This document shows positions 11,101 through 23,100 of a DNA stretch of 64,000 nt, one piece after another. Position numbers and translations under genes: made by a program. A model generated the notes under the pieces. The model made no database searches and was not told the origin of the DNA. It was given only the letters and a program-made list of their open reading frames with translations. Source of the DNA: Macrocystis pyrifera (Eukaryota; Sar; Phaeophyceae; Laminariales; Laminariaceae). The DNA is taken from NCBI GenBank assembly GCA_031763025.1, contig JASSKH010000038.1, forward strand, positions 186,001-250,000, read 5' to 3'. The stretch's first letter is position 1. Each line of letters opens with the position of its first letter.

Positions 11101-14100
11101 AATGGCAGGTTTCGCCTTGGTGCTCATTCCGCATGCGTTTCAGTGGTTACATGTTGACGGCCGTTTCCAGATTTGTGTCCCCAAGGGTCACTAGTTTCGT
11201 GGGTTCGCTGGTAGAATGACCGAGAACTACTGTACAGCTGTTAGTACTAATTTCGTACTTGGTATGCGTTTCCGATGAAAACCCTGTGTGTATGTATCAT
11301 GCCACACGTATATAAACCCTCCCGGTCTACGCCAACCCACTGTTCACGTCATTGTGGGATGGTTTTAGTGCACTGCACAGAGTGTCCTGAACGTGGGTTT
11401 GGATAATCGCACGAGTTGTTGTCGAGACATGTTCGATGCGATCAGAACACCAAACATATATGCTGCCAACTTCCAGGTGCCGTATACGCTAGTTACGCTT
11501 CCTCAGTCAACCTTGCCGGCAACATCACTTTCGGCAGCAAACTCAGCCGACATGAATGGAGGTGAGGCTCTTCATATATCACGCGTGGTCGTTTTGTTTT
11601 CGGTCCAATGACATACGAATAGTACGTTCAGGTATACACGTACTATGGTGACAACGAGAACGCTCCAAAATATTCGCCCGTATTTCCAGTTAGTTGCATT
11701 CCGACAGGCCCACGGGCCCGTTGGAAGGAGAATCAACGCATAACATGACGGCGTCGTTGCTCTGTCGATGGTTGCCTGAAGGTTGTCAGCAACATACGGT
11801 GCCGTCGAGAACAATATTTTCTCATCACACGAACCCATTCCCTGGTTGATTACCCCTTTTATATCCAGCACTAAATCACTGCAGGGTCCAGACGACGTGT
11901 GGTATTGACGGACTCCAAATACAGGTGGGATCGCTTGCTGTAAATCTCACTAGGGGGTAGACCTGGGGGGGCATGTCTCCCCTCAGTCAGCGAGATTCAT
12001 CATGGATTAATGTATGCCACCACAGAGGTATGTAACTTCGGAAGCCACGGTCCAATCCCGAACCAAAGAATGCTGAAAGGGAACCGCAACACAATACACA
12101 TATCTCGTCAGTCCAAATACTGTGATTGCAAACCCTTTTCTGGACCGTGTGAATTTGGACTATCCACCTCGAGCAAGTCATAGGTCAAACCCTTTTCTGA
12201 ACCGTGTGAATTTGGACTATCCACCTCGAGCAAGTCACAGGTCAGGTTTTCCCGCGTAGTTTCAGTTACCATGTTATGAATGTTGAACTTGCCGTGAATC
12301 ATGACGCCAGGGACCAGATGCGTGTTCGGACTGTTGTCTTGGTGGTATTTTGGAGGGGGCCGACAAGAGTGATCACACCCCATTCTCCTACCCGCAGGTG
12401 CTATCAGTGCGACGGAGGAGGCATCCATCGACATCACCGGCAGCGCTTCGTTTTCCAGTAACATAGCCGATAATGAAGGAGGTAACAACGGCCGCGAATT
12501 ACGTTGTTTCAATGCCGGGGCTGTTGTCTTCCTGGGCGAGCTCGATACTCTCGATTGTATTCGCAGGACGTTTGTCGTTGCTGATATATCGTGTAATCTG
12601 AACCTCGTTAGAAACGTGGACGCCTGCGGTACCGACGGCGATAAAATGTTAATCGTTCCTGTTATCTCATCAAGATTTAACACGTTAGGAGGGTCCTAGG
12701 ATGTTCCACATTCACGATTTAGATTTCATGTATGGTTTATGGGTTTGGCATGCTTAACGTAGGTTGGATATATATGCCGCATGCATTTCGGTGGTTACTT
12801 GTGGACGACCGTTTCCAGTGCCCCGATGGATCACTGTTTTCGGAGTTCCCTAAGGGCGTGGTCCAGAACTACTGTACAGCTCATAGTGTCAATGTTGTAT
12901 CATTTCCGATGTACATCCTGTTTAGATGTAGCGTACCTCGACGTAAATTCTCCCGTCCTACGCCAACCGAACACTGCTGATGCCATTGTCGTATACGTCA
13001 AGTACCCTGCGCCGAGTGTTGTGAACGTGGGTTTGAAGAACCGCACAGGCTGTCGCCGTGATGTATGCAATGCGATCATAACACATAACTTATTCGTTGC
13101 CAACTTCCAGGTGCCATGTTCGTTAGCGAGGATTCCTCAGTCGAGCTTGCCGGCAACAGCATTTTCGACCACAACTTCGCCAGCGCCGACGGAGGTGGGA
13201 TTCTTGAGATATTTCGTGGTCGTCTTGGTTTCGGTCGATCGCCACACACAACTTGAATACAGGTGCACGCGTACAATGGAGGCAACGAAGACGAAAAAAA
13301 TATTAACTCCTGTGTTCACTTAGTTGCAGCCCAACGTTTTGTTCAGGTTCAGGGGCTCGTTGGAAGGTGAGGCAACGCATAATGTAACGGTGTTCTTACT
13401 TTGTAAATGGATGTCTGAATGTTGTCAGCATCGCTGATGCCTTTGTTTCAAATATGCGATCACACGAACCCACTGCCACTTCGAGTACTTTCGTTATGTA
13501 TCCAGCACGCAATTACTGCAGCGTTGAGACGAAGCCTGGCATCGATGGGCTGCAAATACAGGAATAATCACTTGCTTTAAACGGGCTCACTGGTGGGCAG
13601 ACCTGGGTGGGCATGTCTTCCGAGTCAGCGTGATTACATCTTGGAGAACAGTATATTGCAGTAGTATGGAAGCTTAATTGCTCCGGTTCAAACCCCGAAT
13701 TGAAGAATGCTGCAACGGAACCGCAACGCAGCAGTGCACGTGTCGATCGTGCAACAAACGTCTCCTGGCATCTAACCCCGATCAAGCGTTGTATATAGAA
13801 TGGGGTGAGGGCCTGGTCCAGCATGAAACGTCGCGCGCCTGTTGCCCTCGTTCTACTCTGTCGAGTGACCTAAAGACCCTCGTTCACTGACGTTGCCCAC
13901 CCACAGGTGCTGTAAATTTATTTCGAGAATCCTCTATGCACACTGTCGGCCGCACTACCTTTCGCCACAACACTGCCGGGAATGAAGGGGGTAAGAAGCG
14001 TCTAGGGATATTCGGTCATATACCGAGATAGCATCTCGTGTGTAACCCCATACTCGCCAATTCCCCTCAGTTTCGTGTTGGCCAATTTGTAGAAGAGGTT

Positions 14101-17100
14101 GTTGTAGTCAACATCCTCACATCACGCAGAACGCATGTTCTCCGCCGGTGCTTTGCACCCCATCTGTGCTTCATGTTACAGAGGTAGGGCCTCAATAAAC
14201 AACTAACCATTGTGCTAGGAAAAGTGGTATACGAGGCGAGGTTGTCTCATGCTTGTAGTAGCCCGTGTGCATTCGACGGCATATTACGTACGTTCGGAAT
14301 TTCATCGAAAATAGATACCTGGTAGAAGAAATCATCTTAAGGCATTCCGGGAAAACAGAATTCCCGAATCCCCACGCAGCAATATTCAAGGTAGCCAAAT
14401 CACCGCATCCAGCTCGAGACAGCTTGCAATCAGCTTCCCGACGCAGGCTTTAGAGGCATCGGTTTTTGTTGTCCAAAGCCCAGGCGAACTCATTTCGGTG
14501 TGCCGTGCATGCGTACGTGAAAATTCTAAATCGTTGTACAACGCCCGTTGCCTACCCGTAGGTGCCGTCGTACTGCGGTTTACTTCGTCTCTCCATATGG
14601 AAGGCGACAATTTCATGTATGACAGCTATGCTGGGGCTTCCGGAGGTGAGGATCGTCTTGAGCATACATGTAGGTTGTGCCCTGTTTGTTGTAGCGCTGA
14701 GAAAAAGCACCAAATCCCACACTGGGTACAGTCTTGAGTACGACCATACGGTTGAGCATATCGACAATGGCATCCCATTTGCGTACAAGTCTGAAGAGTG
14801 AAATGCGGGTTAAGGCCGGGCGTGGCTTCACGTTGGGCCAATACTAAAGCCTACGTAGAGTCCAAACAAGCACAGCATCAGTGGCGCTACTACAATATCG
14901 CACATTCGAACACCGTCGAAGGCATCGTTGGCCTTGCACCGACCCAAAATTGAAGATTTCGCTATTATCATGAGCTATATCTATATGGCTATCATGATAT
15001 TGACGTAATGCCAGGATGTCGACCGATTCTTCAAAGGGTTTTTCCTAGGAAAATACTGTAGTGAGGAATACGACACCGCCTGCGAGAGCGATGTGGAACA
15101 CCGCAACCAACATATCATGCGGCATGATCTTGAGAATATCGCCGTCGACTATCGTTGTGCTTGTTAGGACGAACGAAGATTCGTACCGAGAAGAGTGGGG
15201 CATGTATTTACGGGGATGGGTAAAGCGTCAGTGTCATCCAGCGGTTCACGAATATTTACGGGAACATAACATTTGTGTAATTTAACGCAAATTAGGTCAG
15301 CAATCAGGGGAGTTTCCCAGTTACCTACCTGGGGATGAAATATGCGCATCCCCGGCATATAAATAGAGGTGTTTTTTGTGCCTGCGCTAGAACTTCGTTT
15401 TGGCCTGTTGAACACTGATGTAACGCTGTGTTGGCGTGTAAAGCTGTGCAAGGATGTCTTATGTAGAGGTACGTACTTACAGTAGGCATACCCGGGCAAA
15501 ACACTTGGGTATGTACCCGTACCCGACGTTTAGGTACGTTAGATACGGCCATCGATACATTTCGTAAGTGTTAGGTTCGTTAGATGCGGACCTCGATACG
15601 TCACCTAAGTATCAGGTACGATATGTACGCCGCTCACATACACCAGGGTATCGGGTATACCCGTCGACGAAATACCCGGGTTTGGGTACGAGCCTGGGGG
15701 ACGACCTCAAGACCTCAAGCCTACGTTTTAGGTGTACGTTAGGTACGGATACCGATACCTTACTCAAGTGTTGGGTACGTCAGCTACGGACCTGGATACT
15801 TTACCTCAGAGTTTAGGTGCGATAGGTACGTCGCTCCAATACTTATCCGGGTAGAGGTAAACCCGTCGAACGAATATCCGGATATAATTTTACCTGGTAC
15901 GTGATACGAAGAACGTTTAGCACGGCATCTGCGAGAAAAAAAACTCGAACTCAAAAAATGCGAATTAGACCTGCGTCCTCTCCGCTACATACCCACGAAC
16001 GCTCCCACCTGGGACACAAACAGAACACCTGTCGCCCAGTCGTGCCTAACCCAGGGGATAGAGTAGCGGGGTGTACAATGAGAGAAAACCACTGGTACCA
16101 CGAGGGCCAAGCTCCGTCGAACGAGGGAGCTAGCACACAGGGCGATCCCCAGCGAGCTATCACAAACATCTATTGCATATTATGCTGTAGCCCTTGGGGT
16201 ACAGGATGGTGTTATTACTGTTTTGTAGTAGGCTCTTACACAGCAAAACCAATACCGGTATGTGGTGATTCATTGAAAGATAAATCGCGTGTTCCTTGAA
16301 TGTACGTGAGATCAATCGTACTATAATAGCAGCCCTCACTGGCCGGCCCACTCAGTATATACAGCAATAGCTGTTTCCAGTAGATTACTCGCCAGTACGC
16401 ACTCTACTAGTGCCCCGCCCCACCAGTTTGTCGTGTGTTTTGTACGGGGTGTGTGTACTCGGTCACTTACCCGGGGACGTACCCGTATCCGCACTTAGGT
16501 ACGGCCTCGAACACGTTTCCTAAATCCTAGGTACGCTTGGTACGGCGATCAATAGGTAAACAGGGGTAGAGAGTATACCCCTACAGGAAATATACCCGGG
16601 TTTTGGTGCAAGCCTGGGGACGACTTCAACACCTAACCCAAGTTTTAGGCACGTCAGGTACGGATCCCGATACCTTTCCTAACGCAAGTGTTAGGTAGGT
16701 CAGGTAATTACCTCGATACCTTACCTATCGTACGTGTTTCGAACGATAAGTGCGTTGCACCAATACTTACCTGGGTATAGGTATACCCGTCGACGAAATA
16801 CGCAGGTTAAGGTACATACCTGGGCACGACCTCAATATGAGTACCTTGCCTGGGTTTAGATAGGTTGGATGCGAATCTCGATACCTTACGTAAGCGTTAG
16901 GTACGTTTTGTATGGCCATCAGTACGTTATCTAAGTTTTAGGTACTCCAGGTATTGTACTACCTCAAAAACCTACCCGGGTACAGTCATACCTTTACCTT
17001 GCCTGACACCCCCCTGCAGCTGTGCGTTCTCATCACGTGTGTATCGTCGAACACACGATGATGCCTCATATTCTAAAGACAATAACAGCCATGCTGTGCT

Positions 17101-20100
17101 GCGGGAATGCTGCAGCCGTTGCTGCAGTGTGCTGGTGCTTCGTGCTGCTATTCGGTGTACACATGTGTTACTGGCTTTCCACCCACCAACTCAGGAGGGA
17201 CTACAATAAATAAATACCGTGATTCTTTTGGGGCCACCCCATGGATACGCGTTAACACGTTTACCATGCTTCACCGATCCCTGTGTATGTATGTGCTCTT
17301 CGGGCCTGTCTGTTGTGTGGAAATGTGTAGGAGGGTGTCGTTTTGAAATATGTTGAAATATTCCACCCATCTGGCAATTTTATTATTATATTACCCAGCT
17401 CGCAAAGTTGAGTATCAACTATAAATAATTAACCAGTCGAACTCACAGCTGACGTATTTCAAAATATATTAAAAAAAAAACAAATTATGGAATACGTCAG
17501 CTGCGAGTGTGACTGATTAAGTAGTTGACACGTGCTCAGCTTTGCAAGCTGCGTAATACGTCTAGTCTAGATTCTAGTTTTACCGAATTTTACAAGTATT
17601 GTGATAAACCGAACGCGCGTATTCTACTGCATATATATGTAACTCCTGGTCAGAGATATAGGCCAATGGCTCCCCTGGATGCCAAAATTCCAATCTTATG
17701 TGCGGTCGAACTTATAAAATGATGCCGATTGATGGTGAACCCAGACTGTAACAATTGTTTTTCATCAGTTTAGCTTATTCTGCAGTATAGGCATCTATTA
17801 CTATTATCGTTATCAATCATCAGTGTAGTCACTGTTTGTACAGTAGCACCGATAGTGATACTACTGTTCAATAGGACGGCACCAGGGCATCATGTGTGCA
17901 CGGTGAAAGGAGCACGACCCTACGACAACAAAACAGCTCTACATCAACAAAGTTCGTGCAATACAGCTGATGGTTTTCGATTTTGTAAATGCACAGCTGT
18001 GAGCGTACGGATTTGGATCTGGCAAATTATTGGTTTAGGGTGGAAAAGCGAAATACTTAGCTGGTAGGTATCCTTTTGCTTCTTGATTAATGAAAAATCG
18101 GATGCAACCCCCGCCGTCAAGTCACAAGAGTTCAACGTGAGCAGTGTTCCCACGTCCTCGCCATAGTACGCACCCGAAACCAAATAATACCTGTTTCTGT
18201 CTCCTATCTGCATCTTTCGACGCCATCGAACGCGAGAAAAGGTGAGTTGGCAGCATTCTCTGAACCTCTACGAGTAGTGTGAATAAAGGACTTCTCAAGG
18301 CAAAATAAGTGAAGGTATGTATCGGCCTGGAGTAGCGGTGATACCCAAGTAATCACAAATTGTTGAGAAAAACTGGCGAGTGAGTGTCTTGCTTTCGCTG
18401 ATCCAGGTATGGAACATGCACGAATACGGGTTCTATGGATAGTGGCAGAAGACACAGCAATACCGTACCGGAAGAATGTAGAATAATAGCGGATGGCGGC
18501 AGAGTAGCGTGCCGGCCGTTATCGAGTTTGTCAGGTAACCTGAGCACATAAACAAGCAATTCTCCCATCTGCAGGTGGTGTGCTCGGCAGTGGGGAATGT
18601 TACCTGGACATCGAAGGCAATAACTTGTTTCGCAACAATTCAGCCGGGAACGCGGGAGGTGAGATACCCATGGTTTCAGGCTAAGTTCTTGGCGAAGTAC
18701 TACGTATGTAGAAAAATACTTATTTTTGGTTCGCTGCTTCGGTATGGTTCCCTCGACTCCATTCAGACACGCATCGGAGTATATGTTGTGTACAAGAGTT
18801 TCAAATGAGTGAGAGGCGATAAGCACGCTTCCATCTGCAGTTCTCCTGCGTGGCACCCATCGCAGTGGTTCTGGGCGTGCTGCGTTCGCCATGCCGTCGA
18901 TGGGAACGTGAGCATAGTCTTGGCAGGTGTCGTATCAATAGATCGTGATTATAATGTCGTGTTACCGCGATTATGCTGCCGTTAATAATATCGAAGGTAC
19001 CTGTAACATCTACTTCAGTACCGAATTCCCTAATGCCGTCATCATGCTTCGTTTACCGTTCGTTACTTTAACCCCGTACTCCTACCGCGTTTCTTATTCA
19101 CGTTCAAGTACCGTTCTTGCTGCCGTTTTCAGGTCCCGACCAAACTGTGGAGCTGTGTCTGGCTATCGACACGCTTACAAGCCCCTAAGCCTAATCGTAA
19201 ACATATCTACGTAATACCAAACCATCTCTTAACTGCACTACGAGCATATTAAAATGCGTACCACCCTATGGCCCGCCGTATGGTCACCGTCATATTTACA
19301 TGAAATGAACGTCTTTGTCTCATATGATGCAGGCATCTAGTCTAACCCAGTGGATACACACAAAATCACAGCATACGTAGCTCAATCCAAACGTCGCAGC
19401 ATTTTGAGTACCAGGTAGTGCTCGTCGTAAGCAACACCAGACACACGGAGAAGTCTAGCACTCAAAGAGACAAGCCATCGCTTGAAGCACAGGCAGGAAA
19501 GGTTGAAGATACTTCCGACATATAGCGGAGCAAGAAGGCAGAACCGGCCCCAGCATTCCAATACTAACCCTACGTAATGTAACATTCCCCCATTGTGATG
19601 CCGTTGGGGGGAGAACGGAGTTAGTTTTCGTGCAGATATTTCATTTTTGGTCCCCATTGGGGTACTTCTCTCTGGCAATATATATGGAAAATCAACGTTC
19701 GTTTACGTTATTCTATTTTAGTGAAAAATTCGCATGTAAAAACAATAGCATTAAAAGGCTGTTTCCTATGCGGTTCGATTTCGAGCTGCAGATTCGTAAT
19801 TTTCGATCTCAAAGATGAATGACCCTGCTTTTGCAGTCCAAATATGCAAAATCCGGCTGGAAACTTTCACAGTTGAAAGTCCGATGACCCAAGTCGTCGG
19901 ATTTTGGCCCAAAAAATCCGACGACCTGGGTCATCGAATTTCCAATTCGAAAAATGGCATGCTCTTAAATTCAAGATGTTATCCACGACAGCAAACAGCA
20001 GCAGAACGATCGATTGGTTGGATGGTGATACAGCTGTATAGCGACCTTGCTTCGCACCCGACGCGCTGACGGCGCGTCCCTCCGTGGCCAGACTAGAGTC

Positions 20101-23100
20101 GGCAGGCGCGGGCTCGGCCCTAGAGACCAAGAGAAGCGCATTCGGCACGCGCCTTTCCGTGGATACGTACTCTTAGACTACACTGCTGTACAGCAGCAGC
20201 AGCAGTCAGTCAGTCACAAAATGAAACACAAAATACAAAGACAGGTTGACTCTAGCGCACTCGCCACGTCTTTTCGCCGCCAGACCAGAGGCAGTCAGTG
20301 CGGGCTCGGACGCTTGGGTCCTACGCGCAGGGCAGCGCACCCAGCGCGTCTCTTCGCGGCGCCAAACCACAATAACAGCAGTTGGTCTCGGCGTTTGCTC
20401 GAATCTCTACACGCACAATACATATGATTTTTTCGCATAGGAAGACTCTTTCATTTGCCAGCTTCATATCTGAAAGAGTGCTATCGGGTCAAAATCGGAA
20501 TCTCAAAAATCGAACCGCATAGGAATCGGCCGGATAGAAATATTTTTATCAAGACCGAAATAACGAGGGTTGAGTCAAACCGGCACCATTGTCCCACCAT
20601 TGTCTGTAACAATGTATGTAGATGAAGGCATTCCCGTGGATATTGACGCGTTCACTGCAGTAGGCTAGCATTTCTTTCCGGTGTGCAGTTGGATATTGAC
20701 GGGGGACATTTAGCGTCACAACAATAGAGCACATCACGCTTCAGTCCGGGCACATACATCCTGCCCGTCTCTCTAGAACTTGATGCCGAACGCCTTAAAT
20801 TCCTCCCCAAGATCCTTTATCCAGTCCCACCACTGTCCCCCGGCGAAGCCCTTTTCCCCCACCATCTCCCCTACACTCTCCTCGACAGGTGCTCCTCTTC
20901 GACGAGTGCCACGAAGCCCGCAAATAATATACTTTATCTGCCCACCGTCGTCTCAACGCTCTCGGAGTCTGTCCTGAGGAGCGCGCTGGCATAGGTTTGG
21001 CGATGGCCTTCGCGCTTGCGTTTCCGTCAGCCGAGGCGTCAGAGTAGCATCAGGTAGTAGACCTTCCCTAGTCTGCCTTAATCAACCTTACTCGGGGTCC
21101 ACTTGATGCACCCGCAGAGTAGCGTCTCGATTTCCTCGGCTTTCAGCATCCGCACCTTCCGGCGTAAGCGTACACCCGGACGGTCATATACCATATTATC
21201 CCGCCTGAACCACGTCCATGCTCTCAGGAGTTGACGCGTTTGCTCACTACTTCTGATGTCTCAATCTGCGCTGCTAGCCCCGCCCAAGTTCACAAAATCG
21301 ACCGATTGTTTTCACACCTGGCCGGCTGCGGTAACGGTGAACGGCACGGGCCACCAGTTTTCGTTTACAGGCACAGATTATTCCGGTTTAGCGCTGTTGA
21401 CATTTTTTTTTTCGTTGTTTTCCTATCCTAAGTTTCTCTGTAGGTGCTGCTTCATATGTTCTACATTGTTCACGTCAGTGAAGGCTTCTGAATGGCACGC
21501 TTCTCAGTGTATTATGGTCAACATCTACACTGTATGAATGCATTCCTTCTCCCGCGCGTTAATCAAGCAACAGACTGCAGTAGTCCCTCGGTCGAGCCCA
21601 TTATCATCGACAGCAGCTATGGATCGATAGCTTGTGCAACATATTGCGATCGACATGGCTGTCGATAGATATCCCACACAATCTATGGTGGCCAGCCATG
21701 GCCATGAAGAAACGAAGTGCACAATATATTGTGGTGGACAACACCATGAATTGACAGCATCGCCAGTCTCTTGCCAAAACATACAATAAACTCTTCTACA
21801 GAAAACCCGGGCATTAATTTTTGCTGTGACAATCCTGGAATATGTCCTCCGCGGTGCTATTAACTTCAAGCTTGAATTTATGGGAGCGCTTAGTTGCAAC
21901 CCATGGGTTGTAAAAGAGACACGCAAACATCCAAACTGAGAAACCCCCGGGGTTCCACCACTAACCGTGCCCGTCTATGTGCACCCAGAACAAAAAAAAA
22001 GCACAAACTGCAAGAAAAAAGCGAAAGAGGAAGGGACAAAACTATGTATGTCTTGTGAAATATGAATGCATCAGCATCTAGCTGCAAAAGCAAGCAAGCA
22101 AAGCACCCAGCCGATCATACACAAACAACACTACTGCTGCCGTACTACTGTACATAGGTTCCTGCTGCTCCTTGCCCGCGCACATTGTATCGCTTGTCGT
22201 ATAACTGTAATAGCATTCCCACACAGCAGCATGCACGCAAGAGTCCTGTTGTTATTTCTCTCGTTTTTTGTTGGCACAACACTCCGGCCCAACAACACGT
22301 ACAGCAGAATACCAGCAGCATCCCCATATAGTGTACGTACACACCCTAATAGATTTCTCCACGCCATACACCACGCTTGTTCTATAACTGGTGGTGGTGG
22401 TGGTGGTAAAGCGATTGTGTGCTGCTGCGGATGGGAAGAGTTTGCCCCTACCTCTGCTGCTGCTATGCTGCTGCAAGCATCATCATCAGATAGATTCTTC
22501 TGTTGTCGCTTTGACAATCTGTCTCTCGACGCAACAAAGAGCAACAAACGTAGTACGCTTGCAAGCCTCGAGTGAAAGTGAAAGCAGACGACGACGGCAG
22601 ACAGCAAAGCACAGCAGTAGGGAGGAGTGAATATGTGTGCTTGTATCATATCCCATACGTATTCATCGCCTCACGTTGTGTCATATACAGCAATACCTGC
22701 ATCATATATGGATAGGTGCAGCAGTACTTCGAGTTGTTTCTCTCTTTTTCTCTTGCTTTCTCTTGCTGTTCGTGTATTTTTGTGTTCTGGGTGGGTGGGG
22801 ACAGCTAGAGGTGAAATCCTGGGATTTTCACTGATTGGATGTTTGGGTGTTGGTTCTCTTTTACAACCCGTCGGTTGTAATTAGGCACTCCCTAAAATTA
22901 TGCCCTGGGGCCTTTAACTTTTGGCCGGGGCATACTGTGAAGAACACAATGGACTTTCTCGACCCCCGAGGCATTACAAAGAACGAAACAAACTTACACC
23001 TCCCTTATACATATCAACGCCACAACGAGAGCTGTTGGTCATCACTCAATCGCCTTGCACCGACAGGGCGCCTAGCTTGGATGAATACACATTGGCAACC

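Larger units (their letters stand above)
14646..18574 (+). other. Long intron (3.9 kb) with minisatellites
   Basis: It holds two minisatellite arrays (15490-15900 and 16465-16995) and a foldback repeat (17395-17690), listed separately. A short frame at 17022-17213 encodes a hydrophobic, Cys-rich peptide after a CTGCAG, but it lacks the cassette pattern. No exon is supported. Confidence 0.5.

Noticed and set aside
18353..18892. 179-codon minus-strand frame
   Set aside because: It overlaps the 18575 cassette in antisense and has no recognised domain.
18841..18912. Plus-strand exon between CTGCAG and GGAAC|gtgagc
   Set aside because: Translation shows no coil pattern and its length is not that of a symmetric cassette.
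22066..22649. Overlapping 169- and 172-codon frames
   Set aside because: Both lie inside the TIR element and mirror CTGCTG-rich DNA; no transposase motifs.
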